A DNA stretch of 64,000 bases from Litchfieldella anticariensis FP35 = DSM 16096 (GCF_000409775.1 NZ_KE332377.1:496001-560000); one strand, 5' to 3'; shown: positions 35,891-43,372, numbered from the stretch's first letter. Notes: generated from the sequence alone by a model not told the origin. Made by a program: numbers and translations.

Positions 35891-36864
35891 CTGAAGCCGT
35901 TAAGACTGAAACCATGTCGATCCCGGACATTCTTTGCGATACCGAGCAAACGTTTGGATTGGACGTCCCTTGGCCTGTTCCCGCTTTCAGCCTGGCCAAG
36001 GCCCATGTCCCGGAGCCGGACCCGGCCTTTCAGTTTGTGCCGGATGTCGTTCGGGCCATCCTGATGGGGTTCGCGCACAATCGCAGGGTATACGTCCACG
36101 GCGCTCACGGCAGTGGAAAGTCCTCGCATATCGAGCAGGTTGCAGCACGCCTTAACTGGCCTTGTGTCCGCGTGAATCTGGATGGACATATCACCCGGGC
36201 TGACCTGATTGGTCGCGATATGGTGGTGCTTCGTGACGGGCAGCAGGTCACGGAGTTTGTCCCCGGCATCTTGGTGTGGGCCCTGGAGCGTCCTGTCGCC
36301 CTAGTGTTCGATGAATATGACGCAGGGCGCCCAGATGTCATGTTCGTCATCCAGCGGCTCCTTGAATCCCAAGGTCGGCTGACCCTCCTCGACCAGAACC
36401 GCGTATTGACACCGCATCCCGCCTTTCGGCTATTCGCGACCGCCAACACTGCCGGCCAGGGCGACGCATCGGGTCTTTATGCCGGCACCCAGGCCTTGAA
36501 CCAGGCACAAATGGACCGCTGGCATGTGGTGGTGGAACTTGGCTATATGCCCGCCGCACAGGAGCAGGCGATCCTCCAGGCCCGACTGCCAAGTCTTGAC
36601 TCCGATCGGGTCAAAAGCATGGTGGCACTGGCCGGCCTTTGCCGCCAAGCCTATGGTCAGGGCGATCTGTCCACACTCGTATCCCTGCGCACCCTGATCA
36701 CCTGGGGCGAGAATATCGGTCTGCTGAATGATCCCGCAGAAGCTTTTCGTCTGGCGTTTCTGAATCGTTGTGACGAAACGGAACGCCCTCTGGTGGCCGA
36801 GTTTTTCCAACGCTGTCTCGATGCTGAATTGATCCAGAGTTCCTATGTCTCGGACTTCTATTGA
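35887..36864 (+). CDS. CobS-like AAA+ ATPase (cobaltochelatase subunit homologue)
   Basis: A 325-residue MoxR/CobS-group AAA+ protein that matches CobS closely. It shares the N-terminal motif T-F-G-x-D...VPAFS, then FAHNRRVYVHGAHGSGKSSH (Walker A, about residues 60-79), EQVAARLNWPCVRVNLDGHI, VALVFDEYDAGRPDVMFVIQ (Walker B, about 137-156) and LFATANTAGQGD (sensor 1). In cobalamin synthesis CobS and CobT form the ATPase ring that drives CobN to insert cobalt. No CobN or other cobalamin gene is present here. Between a lasso-type kinase and a lasso cyclase, with four-base and twenty-base overlaps, it is likely a repurposed remodelling ATPase of the RiPP pathway, which is inference. Confidence 0.85.
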   Translation: MTEAVKTETMSIPDILCDTEQTFGLDVPWPVPAFSLAKAHVPEPDPAFQFVPDVVRAILMGFAHNRRVYVHGAHGSGKSSHIEQVAARLNWPCVRVNLDGHITRADLIGRDMVVLRDGQQVTEFVPGILVWALERPVALVFDEYDAGRPDVMFVIQRLLESQGRLTLLDQNRVLTPHPAFRLFATANTAGQGDASGLYAGTQALNQAQMDRWHVVVELGYMPAAQEQAILQARLPSLDSDRVKSMVALAGLCRQAYGQGDLSTLVSLRTLITWGENIGLLNDPAEAFRLAFLNRCDETERPLVAEFFQRCLDAELIQSSYVSDFY

Positions 36865-38539
36865 GCCCCCTCGAGTCGAGGGATTGATGGAGGCCTGGTG
36901 CCGGACCTACGGCCAGGACCGCCCGTTGACCTGCTTCCCTGGGCCGATTGCCCCGTTCTCCGTGAGGAGTCGCAAGGAGTCGGACGCGCAGGCCGCTTGG
37001 CAGCGCTGGCACGATCCGAGAGAGGATCTACGCTTCACCGACATCGAATGGTCTTGGTATGCCGTTCTGGAGCGAGCCCGGGTGGAGACCATGGCCAGTG
37101 AGCACCTGCCGGGCATGGCGCGTAATCTCGGTCACCTGAAGGCATTGTCCCCGGTTGATCCCGGGATGGCTCGCCTCTACCTGGCCGCTCGGCGCATCTT
37201 CGATGGCCAGGCCGATATTGGCACTGCCATCCTGGTGCGAGAGGAGGAACCCAAGAGAAGGATGTTGCCACGGCCTTCGCTGAAAGGATGGCGCTTGTCG
37301 TGGCAGTCGGCTCCGGTGACTCGAGAAGCCATGTCGAAGCCACTGACCGATGCTGACGTCATCGAAGGGCTAGGAGCGGCAAGACGTGTGTTGACCGATG
37401 GGGGGCGCTTCGCCGAGGTATTGCACCCACTAATACAGGCATTGGTGGATTTCCATGGCCATGGCAGCCAAGACAATCCAGCGCCGAATTCAGCGCCTTC
37501 CGACGATACGATGCTGGACGCCGACTCGAGCTCGGATGCGGAACACCCGGATGCCGATCTCGAGCGCTCCGGTGGCCAACGTCAAGATCCGGTTTTCACC
37601 AAGGCTTTTCCTGACTATATCGTGTTCACCCGCGACTGGGATGAAGAACATCTCGCCACTCGCTGGTACCACCCCGACGACGCGGCGGCTCTCAAGGCTT
37701 TGAATACCCTTGATCGCCAACGAGTTCGACAACTCGCACATCGCCTGCAGCGCCGGTTGCTGGCCGCTCGACTGCGGCATTGGACTTTCGACCAGGAGGA
37801 GGGGGTTCTGGATAGTCGAAGGCTGGCGCGTCTGGTCGGAACAAAACCGAGCCATAGGGTTTTCCGGCTCGAAAACGAAGCGCCGGTTCCCGAGGCTTGC
37901 GTCACCCTGCTGGTCGATCAATCCGGTTCCATGCGCGGGGTGCGTCGACATATGGCAGCTTTAGCCATCGACCTTGCGGTACATACCCTGGAGGTCTGCC
38001 AGGTGCGGTGTGAAGTACTTGGCTATACCACCCGCTTCAGTGCTGACAACCCGGTAAGCCAGCGGTGGCGTAAGACGGGTTGTCATGGTTCGCCGGGGCG
38101 GCTCAATGCCCTGCGGCATATTCTGTACAAGACTGCCGAGCAACCCTGGCGCCGCGCTCGCCCCCTGTTGGGGCTCCTGCTGCGTGAGGGTTTTGGCCAC
38201 GAAAATATCGATGGCGAAGCGCTGCACTGGGCGGCACGACGCCTGATGTATCGGCCTCAGATGCGCAAGGTGCTGGTGGTCCTCTCGGATGGCGCTCCTC
38301 ATGACGAGGACACGGTGCGCGCCAATGGCCGCGAATTTCTGGATAACCACCTGCGTGCGGTGATTGCCGAGATTGAATCCAGTCCCATCCACCTGGTGGC
38401 TATCGGTACCGGTCAGGATGTGGGACGGTTCTATCGTCATGCCGTGACCGTACGCCGTCCCGAGGCGGTTGCCGAGGTTTTATTCGAGCGTCTTGGTGAT
38501 CTGCTCACCCAGGCCCAGCCTGGCAGGAGCATGATATGA
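36845..38539 (+). CDS. CobT-like VWA-domain protein
   Basis: A 564-residue partner of the CobS-like ATPase. It has an N-terminal helical region, an acidic low-complexity linker (about residues 215-250, DDTMLDADSSSDAEHPDAD) as in CobT, then DYIVFTRDWDEE (about 258-269). The C-terminal von Willebrand A domain has the MIDAS motif DQSGSM (about 358-363), and VLVVLSDGAPHDEDT (about 478-492) gives the distal metal-binding Asp. In cobaltochelatase, CobT forms a two-tiered ring with CobS. It overlaps the CobS-like gene by 20 bases and the cyclase gene by four, so the three are translated together. A client other than CobN is implied by context. Confidence 0.83.
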   Translation: MSRTSIEPPRVEGLMEAWCRTYGQDRPLTCFPGPIAPFSVRSRKESDAQAAWQRWHDPREDLRFTDIEWSWYAVLERARVETMASEHLPGMARNLGHLKALSPVDPGMARLYLAARRIFDGQADIGTAILVREEEPKRRMLPRPSLKGWRLSWQSAPVTREAMSKPLTDADVIEGLGAARRVLTDGGRFAEVLHPLIQALVDFHGHGSQDNPAPNSAPSDDTMLDADSSSDAEHPDADLERSGGQRQDPVFTKAFPDYIVFTRDWDEEHLATRWYHPDDAAALKALNTLDRQRVRQLAHRLQRRLLAARLRHWTFDQEEGVLDSRRLARLVGTKPSHRVFRLENEAPVPEACVTLLVDQSGSMRGVRRHMAALAIDLAVHTLEVCQVRCEVLGYTTRFSADNPVSQRWRKTGCHGSPGRLNALRHILYKTAEQPWRRARPLLGLLLREGFGHENIDGEALHWAARRLMYRPQMRKVLVVLSDGAPHDEDTVRANGREFLDNHLRAVIAEIESSPIHLVAIGTGQDVGRFYRHAVTVRRPEAVAEVLFERLGDLLTQAQPGRSMI

Positions 38540-40470
38540 GTGCGATTGCAGGAATCTTCCGTTCGGATGGCCGCCCTGTGGATCGAACCACGCTGGAGCG
38601 CATGCAAGCACTACTAACGCCGTACGGAAAGGATGCCCAAAATCACTGGTATCAGGGGTCTGCTACGTTGCTGCGCACACTGCTACGTACAACGCCGGAG
38701 GACTGCCTGGATCACCAGCCACTGGTCGATGCCGTTAGTGGCACCACTGTGGTCTTCGACGGTCGGTTGGACAATCGGGATGAAATTGCCAAGGCGCTAG
38801 ACTTGCCCGCTGCAGAAACAGCCTTGATGGCTGATAGCGCCCTTGTTCTGCGCGCGTGCCTGCGCTGGGATACCCAGGCCGTCGAGCACTTGCTGGGCGA
38901 TTTCGCCCTGGCCTGCTGGCAGGCGCCGCGGCGCCGGCTCTGGCTGGCCCGTGATCCCTTGGGGACACGCCCTTTGTTCTGGCATCAGCAGCCTGGGCGC
39001 TTTGCGTTTGCGACCATGCCCAAGGCCCTATTTGCCATCCCCGGCATCACCAAGGCCCTATGCGAGGAACGCCTGCACGATTACCTGTGTTTGTTGCCGA
39101 TGACCGGACCGGAATCATTTTTCAAGGACGTCTACAGGATTGAGCCGGGTCACACGCTGGTTCTCGAAGACGAGCAGGTCACCACACACCGCTATCACCG
39201 TTTCGATGCGGAACGTGAAATCCACTTGCCCAGCGACGATGATTATCTGGAGGCCTTCAGAGAGCAGTTGGAGCGGGCGGTGGCTTGCCGTCTGCGGGCC
39301 ATCGGTCCGGTTGCCACTCACTTGAGTTCCGGGTTTGACAGCTCCACCGTCACGGCCGTTGCCGCACGCCAACTGGCGGAACGTAACGCCCCGTTGCTGG
39401 CGTACACCGCCGTTCCCCGCAAGGGATTCGCCGGGCCAGTGCCGAGGGGCCGGCACGCCGACGAGGAGCCCGGTGCGCGGGCGCTCGCGGCACGCTTTGC
39501 CAATATCGAGCATATCCTTATTCGCACCGACGGCACTTCACCGATCGATAGCCTTCGAGAAGATACCGAAGCCATGGATCGAGCTCCCTTCAATCCTTGC
39601 AACATGGTCTGGGTCAATGCCATTCGTGCCGATGCCTCCCGACGCGGTGCCAAGGTCCTGCTTAGTGGCACAATGGGTAACTTGACGATTTCCTACGATG
39701 GCGCACCGTATCTACCGGCACTGCTTGGGCGCGGGCAGTGGTTGACGTGGTGGCGGGAAAATCGGGCCCTCAATCGCCGCTTGAACGTCCGTTGGCGCCG
39801 ATTGCTGAAATACTCTCTTGCCGCCTATACCCCGGTCGCACTGTGGACGGCGTTCGAAAGATATCGCGGGCGAAAGTGGGATGTCACTGCGCATTCGGCC
39901 ATCCACCCGGCCTTTATGGCACGTATGCGCACCAGCGAGCGTGCCAGACAATCTGGCTGGGATCTCAGCTACCGCCCTTGGGCAAACGGCCGGCGCATGC
40001 GCATCGCGGGACTCACTCGTTTCGACAATGGCGACTATTATTCTGCCGCCAATCTGGGGGGGGTGGAGTTGCGTGATCCTACCGCCGATCGGCGTTTGAT
40101 CGAATTTTGCCTCGCCGTGCCGGATTCTCAGTATCTACGTGAAGGGAAGGCGCGCTGGTTGCTTCAGCGACTTATGGGTGATGTTTTGCCGCCGGAGATC
40201 CTGGACGTGCGCACTAGGGGGTTACAGGCTGCGGATTGGTACGAGGACACGGGCCGGGCATTACCCCGCCTGCGTGAAGAACTCGCCCAACTCATGGCCC
40301 ATGGTAACGCCGGAGACTACTTGGATCTGGAATCCCTTGAGCGGGCGCTGGAAGACTGGCCAGAATCTGGCTGGGGAAGTTCAGAGATCGAGAAAACATA
40401 TCGTCTCAAGTTATTGCGTGGTTTGTCGGTAGGTGCTTTTATCCGCTATGCTGACGAAGGCAATGAATAA
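38536..40470 (+). CDS. Lasso-peptide-type macrolactam synthetase C1 (asparagine-synthetase-like)
   Basis: A 644-residue protein starting MSAIAGIF. The asparagine synthetase pattern M-C-G-I is kept except that catalytic Cys2 is Ser, as expected for lasso cyclases, which do not hydrolyse glutamine. The N-terminal Ntn domain contains FDGRLDNRDE (about residues 75-84) and LARDPLGTRPLFW (about 136-148). The PP-loop is HLSSGFDSSTV (about 262-272). By analogy with McjC it would adenylate the side chain of a core Asp and close the ring on the core N-terminus. AGGAG six bases upstream supports the start. Four precursor genes follow directly. Decayed copies of its last about 40 codons occur upstream of precursors 3 and 4. 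Confidence 0.88.
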   Translation: MSAIAGIFRSDGRPVDRTTLERMQALLTPYGKDAQNHWYQGSATLLRTLLRTTPEDCLDHQPLVDAVSGTTVVFDGRLDNRDEIAKALDLPAAETALMADSALVLRACLRWDTQAVEHLLGDFALACWQAPRRRLWLARDPLGTRPLFWHQQPGRFAFATMPKALFAIPGITKALCEERLHDYLCLLPMTGPESFFKDVYRIEPGHTLVLEDEQVTTHRYHRFDAEREIHLPSDDDYLEAFREQLERAVACRLRAIGPVATHLSSGFDSSTVTAVAARQLAERNAPLLAYTAVPRKGFAGPVPRGRHADEEPGARALAARFANIEHILIRTDGTSPIDSLREDTEAMDRAPFNPCNMVWVNAIRADASRRGAKVLLSGTMGNLTISYDGAPYLPALLGRGQWLTWWRENRALNRRLNVRWRRLLKYSLAAYTPVALWTAFERYRGRKWDVTAHSAIHPAFMARMRTSERARQSGWDLSYRPWANGRRMRIAGLTRFDNGDYYSAANLGGVELRDPTADRRLIEFCLAVPDSQYLREGKARWLLQRLMGDVLPPEILDVRTRGLQAADWYEDTGRALPRLREELAQLMAHGNAGDYLDLESLERALEDWPESGWGSSEIEKTYRLKLLRGLSVGAFIRYADEGNE

Positions 40471-40583
40471 TTTGCAGGGAGTTAAGTGTAGTAGATAACA
40501 ATAATAATACTTGAGTAGTAAGTGCAGTAATGCTGGTAGCAAGAAGTATCCTTAAAAAACTGCCATTAATAAGGAGAATTTCC

Positions 40584-40745
40584 ATGCTAGAGTTGAAGCA
40601 TGCAGGGGGGAAGGGCGAGTATGTTCCTCCCGCCGTTTTGCAACTAGGGTCATCAGCTGACATTACAGCGGCTGGGACGGCTATGAACTCTGATGATGGA
40701 GAAAATCCAGACACGGCTTTTGACGGGGTGACCAGCCCATCCTAA
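40584..40745 (+). CDS. Lasso-type RiPP precursor A1
   Basis: A 53-residue peptide beginning MLELKHAGGKGEY, too short for routine calling and first of four homologues. The leader has Tyr13, Pro16, Val18, Gly22 and Thr28, the Y-x2-P-x-L-x3-G-x5-T motif recognised by RRE/PqqD proteins, with Thr at position -2. The predicted 24-residue core starts at Ala30: AGTAMNSDDGENPD, then a tail ending TSPS. Asp37 and Asp38 are core positions 8 and 9, either able to form the ring with Ala1. AAGGAG eight bases before the ATG is a strong ribosome-binding site. It is the most divergent of A1-A4 in the tail (TAFDGV instead of NAFPNP). Confidence 0.88.
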   Translation: MLELKHAGGKGEYVPPAVLQLGSSADITAAGTAMNSDDGENPDTAFDGVTSPS

Positions 40746-40784
40746 GCGAGGTTGTCTAGTCTTACCTTCGCATTGAAAATGTCC

Positions 40785-40817
40785 ACGTGCAGCACGATGC
40801 TTATGTGTTGCACGTGA
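40785..40817 (+). terminator. Hairpin after precursor A1
   Basis: CACGTGCAGCAC (40785-40796), a nine-base loop, and GTGTTGCACGTG (40806-40817) form a 12-pair stem with one G-U pair, about 40 bases after the A1 stop. No clean T-run follows. Equivalent hairpins follow A2, A3 and A4, so this is a conserved feature of the duplicated unit. It may partly terminate transcription or protect the precursor mRNA 3' end. Confidence 0.6.
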
Positions 40818-40916
40818 GCAGGCGGAAGCTGGCAAGCATTCCACGTGAGGAGCCGGAGGCCACGAAAATTCATAGCCTTGAGTTTTTTCTGCGGCCTACA
40901 AAAAAGGAGAGCAACT

Positions 40917-41078
40917 ATGAGAGAGTTGAATGATTCGGGGAGGAAGGGAGAGTATACCCCTCCCATCGTGTTGCGACTGGGATCAACGGAGGCCATGACA
41001 ACTGGCCAAGTTCAAACGAATTCCGATGATGCAATCAGTCCGGACAATGCCTTCCCGAATCCGACAGGCCCATCTTGA
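40917..41078 (+). CDS. Lasso-type RiPP precursor A2
   Basis: A 53-residue homologue of A1 (MRELNDSGRKGEY...). Leader motif residues Tyr13, Pro16, Val18, Gly22 and Thr28 have identical spacing. The predicted core starts at Gly30, the residue most often found at lasso position 1: GQVQTNSDDAISPDNAF, then PNPTGPS. Asp37/Asp38 at core 8/9 are ring candidates, and the C-terminus is Ser. An AAAAAAGGAGAG ribosome-binding site lies seven bases before the ATG. It differs from A3/A4 mainly at the leader end (STEAMTT rather than SSADITA) and in the first core residues. Confidence 0.9.
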   Translation: MRELNDSGRKGEYTPPIVLRLGSTEAMTTGQVQTNSDDAISPDNAFPNPTGPS

Positions 41079-41093
41079 GTTGTTTTTAATAAT

Positions 41094-41128
41094 GCTTGCG
41101 CGTGCATGATGCTCATGGACGCGTAAGC
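41094..41128 (+). terminator. Hairpin after precursor A2
   Basis: GCTTGCGCGT pairs with ACGCGTAAGC (one G-U), and the loop contains a further CATGA/TCATG stem closed by a GC-rich neck, giving about 15 pairs with one internal mismatch. It starts 15 bases after the A2 stop and is followed by TTACTATTTTCG. It occupies the same place as the hairpins after A1, A3 and A4. Confidence 0.65.
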
Positions 41129-41254
41129 GTTACTATTTTCGTTAGACGACAAGATCCAAGAGTTGGTACTGTTGCATGCCTCAAAGCTTGGTATTGCAGA
41201 GATTATGCCAGGGGGCTCCCGAGCACATGATTCTCTAGTCTAGGTGGATGAGGC

Positions 41255-41390
41255 GCGAGGCAAGCATTCACAGATGGATTGGGTCAGGCTGGAGAACCTC
41301 ATGGGAAAACTTTTCACGGTGAGTGATCCAAGAGCTTTTAGTAAGTGTGTTTTTGTTCTATGTTGAGAAAAGCAACCATTGGTTGCTGAG
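41255..41390 (+). pseudogene. Decayed 3' remnant of a C1-type cyclase gene upstream of A3
   Basis: In one frame this stretch reads ...HRWIGSGWRTSWEN..., comparable to EDWPESGWGSSEIEK near the C-terminus of C1. Further on, TTTTTGTTCTATGTTGAGAA matches the C1 codons for FIRYADE (TTTTATCCGCTATGCTGA). Stops and indels interrupt it. It lies where the end of a cyclase gene would lie if A3 were the first gene after its own C gene. The rest of the A2-A3 gap (41129-41254 and 41391-41480) shows nothing else I can support. Confidence 0.55.
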
Positions 41391-41486
41391 ACGTAATGTG
41401 CGAAAGAAAGTACACGATAAGTACCACAAATATAATGATTGAAATGTATTATTGTCACCATTGGTTTGTGTATAAGGAGAACTATA

Positions 41487-41648
41487 ATGCGAGAACTAGA
41501 TAAGGCAAGGGGAAAGGGTGAGTATGTCCCACCTATTTTATTACGACTGGGGTCATCGGCTGACATCACCGCTGCCCAAATGCAGGCGAATTCCGATGAT
41601 GGAGTCAATGCCGACAACGCTTTCCCAAACCCGACAGAGTCATCTTGA
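41487..41648 (+). CDS. Lasso-type RiPP precursor A3
   Basis: A 53-residue precursor (MRELDKARGKGEY...). Tyr13, Pro16, Leu18, Gly22 and Thr28 give the best match in the array to the canonical lasso leader motif. The predicted core begins Ala30: AQMQANSDDGVNADNAF, then PNPTESS. Asp37/Asp38 at core positions 8/9 are candidates for ring closure, and the C-terminus is Ser-Ser. ATAAGGAGA precedes the ATG by six bases. A TATAAT sequence about 55 bases upstream may be part of a separate promoter. Confidence 0.9.
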   Translation: MRELDKARGKGEYVPPILLRLGSSADITAAQMQANSDDGVNADNAFPNPTESS

Positions 41649-41673
41649 GCCTATTGCGTAGGGTTGCAGAAAA

Positions 41674-41711
41674 GCTCGCGTACAAAATGGGTTCATGTTT
41701 TGTGCGCGAGC
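41674..41711 (+). terminator. Strong hairpin and T-run after precursor A3
   Basis: GCTCGCGTACAAAA (41674-41687) pairs along 14 positions, with one G-U, with TTTTGTGCGCGAGC (41698-41711) around a ten-base loop. ACTGTTTTTA follows. This is the best terminator-like structure of the four precursor-linked hairpins. In lasso operons a terminator between the precursor and the processing genes is a known way to keep precursor mRNA in excess. Confidence 0.75.
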
Positions 41712-41792
41712 ACTGTTTTTATCTGGGGTGCTGACTGGGTCCTGTCTCATGGTACCTTGGGATTATTCTCGTAATAGAAGTGGCGGGTAGGC

Positions 41793-41910
41793 TTGTCTGA
41801 TAACTGCAATACAATTTTCCACGCTTACTATGGCTTTTGCCTTATCTTGTTACTCATGATCCTGACCCGATCGTTGCGGATAGTCGACCTCCCGTTACAT
41901 TCCCTGGTCT
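41793..41910 (+). pseudogene. Decayed 5' remnant of a B1 (PqqD/RRE) gene
   Basis: From the TTG at 41793 the DNA aligns with the B1 gene start at 42535 for about 110 bases, including the upstream GGGTAGGCTTG. A net one-base deletion shifts the frame, after which TTG CCT TAT CTT GTT ACT CAT reads LPYLVTHDPDPIVADS. This is clearly related to ASLVTRNPDLVAANI of B1. Beyond about 41910 similarity is lost. The remnant follows A3 and its hairpin exactly as the intact B1 follows A4 and its hairpin. Confidence 0.75.
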
Positions 41911-42039
41911 GCCAGGTGTCCGGGATGTCATGCTGGCTTTCGTATCCAAATTCGTCAGCAAGTCCAGGCGCATGACGGTTGTCCTCATCTACTGGGGGCT
42001 GCTAATCTTTCCCAGCAGACATTGTCTAAAAGGTGAGGG

Positions 42040-42125
42040 AGCTTGTTGTCTCACAAGTTGTTCTTTGTTTTGTTGTGAGGTGCTTTTATACGCTATGCTG
42101 AAAAAGCAATTGGTAAGCTGCAGGG
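42040..42125 (+). pseudogene. Decayed 3' remnant of a C1-type cyclase gene upstream of A4
   Basis: GTCTCACAAGTTGTTC, then GTGAGGTGCTTTTATACGC, then TATGCTGAAAAAGCAAT align with the last codons of C1 (40405-40465: GTCTCAAGTTATTGCG, then GTAGGTGCTTTTATCCGC, then TATGCTGACGAAGGCAAT). GCAGGGGGTGAATG matches the bases after the C1 stop. The similarity continues into the conserved element before A4. Reading frame is lost. Confidence 0.75.
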
Positions 42126-42159
42126 GGTGAATGGAACAGACATGATATGGAAAACACTG

Positions 42160-42189
42160 CTTGAGCAGTAGTATAAATAATGCTGATAG
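42160..42189 (+). promoter_or_regulatory. Conserved element upstream of A4, shared with A1
   Basis: CTTGAGCAGTAGTATAAATA ATGCTGATAG (30 bases, 42160-42189) is nearly the same as 40510-40539 before A1, including CTTGAG and TAATGCTG. It sits 45 bases before each ribosome-binding site. TTGAGC and TATAAA/TAATGC resemble weak sigma-70 hexamers, but their spacing is short, so promoter identity is uncertain. Conservation shows it belonged to the ancestral duplicated unit. Confidence 0.45.
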
Positions 42190-42227
42190 TCCGTGGTACC
42201 GATACAATCGCAAAAAGGAGAATGTGT

Positions 42228-42389
42228 ATGCCTGAGTCGAAAGGTACAGGAGGGAAAGGGGAGTATGCTGCACCTGTCGTGTTACGACTGGGCTCATCGG
42301 CTGTCATAACCGCTGCCCAAATGCAAGCGAATTCCGATGATGCAATCAGTCCCGACAACGCCTTCCCGAACCCGACAGAGTCATCCTGA
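42228..42389 (+). CDS. Lasso-type RiPP precursor A4
   Basis: A 53-residue precursor (MPESKGTGGKGEY...). Leader residues Tyr13, Pro16, Val18, Gly22 and Thr28 are kept. The core from Ala30 is AQMQANSDDAISPDNAF, then PNPTESS, combining the A3 start with the A2 middle. Asp37/Asp38 are the ring-closing candidates and the C-terminus is Ser-Ser. AAAAAGGAG seven bases before the ATG at 42228 favours this start over the ATG two codons earlier. It is the precursor nearest the B1-B2 genes and keeps a full set of flanking elements. Confidence 0.9.
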   Translation: MPESKGTGGKGEYAAPVVLRLGSSAVITAAQMQANSDDAISPDNAFPNPTESS

Positions 42390-42412
42390 GTTTCATTATA
42401 AAGTTTTAAAAA

Positions 42413-42452
42413 GCTCGCGTACGCCACTGATAGTCATGTGTTGTACGCGAGT
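42413..42452 (+). terminator. Hairpin after precursor A4
   Basis: CTCGCGTAC pairs perfectly with GTACGCGAG (plus a flanking G-U), with a 20-base loop holding a smaller CAC/GTG stem. It starts 24 bases after the A4 stop. The stem sequence is the same as in the hairpin after A3. It separates the precursor array from the B1-B2 processing genes and may act as an attenuator. Confidence 0.65.
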
Positions 42453-42561
42453 CCCAACTTTCTTCCCGGCAGGCGGTTGACCTCTATCTAATAGTCTTTA
42501 GGTATTATGCCCATACTGAAAATGGGGTAGAGGCTTGCCTGACAACGACGATATATTTCCT

Positions 42562-42849
42562 ATGCCTACTATAAGTTCTGCCTCACTTGTCACCCGTAAC
42601 CCGGATTTGGTTGCAGCGAACATTGATGGCGATGTGGTGATGATGAGTATCGAGCAGGGGGAGTACTACGGGATCACTGGCGTCGGTTCTCGTGCCTGGG
42701 AGTTGCTTGCCTCACCGATTGCCGTGGTGGATATCGCACGTGTGATTTGTGCCGAGTATGATACTGATGAGGTCACTTGCTTGGCCGATATGCAGTCCTT
42801 CGTCGAGGAGTTGCTTCAGCTCGGCCTCGTATCGGTTGTCAAGCAATAG
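42562..42849 (+). CDS. PqqD-type RRE protein, lasso B1
   Basis: A 95-residue PqqD-fold protein. LVTRNPDLVAANIDGDVVMMSIEQGEYYG gives the three-stranded sheet, GVGSRAWELLASP the first helix, and VARVICAEYD...LADMQSFVEELLQLGLV the remaining helices of a RiPP recognition element. It would bind the leader through the Y-x2-P-x-L motif and hand it to the B2 protease. The ATG at 42562 gives the usual family length but has no ribosome-binding site. A TTG at 42535, seven bases after GGGG, is an alternative start adding nine residues. The B2 start is two bases after its stop. Confidence 0.88.
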   Translation: MPTISSASLVTRNPDLVAANIDGDVVMMSIEQGEYYGITGVGSRAWELLASPIAVVDIARVICAEYDTDEVTCLADMQSFVEELLQLGLVSVVKQ

Positions 42850-42851
42850 GT

Positions 42852-43331
42852 ATGCTGAGCACGTTTCAGCGTAAGGCCGCCAATTTCACGCGCCAACCCT
42901 ATTTTGCTCAGCTCTGGTTTGTTCCGGTCTGGTGTCTCCTCGGCCTTAGCAAGGCAGTAATTTTCACGGTTTCCTTCCGTCGCTTGGCACCGTATTTGGG
43001 TAGTGCGGTTGGTATTACGCCTTGGGTCCCTCTGCTGGCTCCCGCTCAGGAGGCCCGTGCCCTGAAGATTGGCCGAACTATTCGACTGGCTGCCCGTTGC
43101 ACACCTTGGACCTCCAATTGCTTTCCACAAGCAGTCGTTGCACGCCTGTTACTGGGGTTCTATCGGCTTCCCTATGCCCTGTACTTCGGGCTGAAGCGCG
43201 ATCCTGACACAGGGGAGTTCAAGGCCCACGCCTGGGTCGCTGCCGGTCGGGTGTCCGTTACTGGTGGCACAAGCTTCGGCCACTATACGGTAGTCAGTTG
43301 TTTCGTTTCACCACAACTGGCTGACACGTAG
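42852..43331 (+). CDS. Lasso-type transglutaminase-like leader protease B2
   Basis: A 159-residue protein of the McjB C-terminal (transglutaminase-like) family. CTPWTSNCFPQAVVARLLL carries the catalytic Cys90, and FKAHAWVAAGRV the catalytic His126. The hydrophobic N-terminal third (WFVPVWCLLGLSKAVIFTV) is the usual lead-in for this family. It cleaves the leader after the residue that follows the conserved Thr, freeing the core amine for cyclisation. An in-frame extension overlaps B1, but the ATG at 42852, immediately after the B1 stop, gives the normal length. The split B1/B2 arrangement is common in lasso clusters. Confidence 0.9.
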   Translation: MLSTFQRKAANFTRQPYFAQLWFVPVWCLLGLSKAVIFTVSFRRLAPYLGSAVGITPWVPLLAPAQEARALKIGRTIRLAARCTPWTSNCFPQAVVARLLLGFYRLPYALYFGLKRDPDTGEFKAHAWVAAGRVSVTGGTSFGHYTVVSCFVSPQLADT

Positions 43332-43372
43332 CAATCAGGCATTTTGCGGTGATGAGAAAGGACTGCCTTCCA

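Noticed and set aside
35887-38539. Assignment as functional cobaltochelatase for cobalamin synthesis
   Set aside because: CobN and all other cobalamin genes are absent from the window and the genes are embedded in a RiPP operon; homology is accepted but the pathway is not.
40584-42389. CRISPR-like or tandem-repeat interpretation of the four similar units
   Set aside because: Each unit is a start-to-stop peptide gene with its own ribosome-binding site and variable spacing; there are no short regular repeats with unique spacers.
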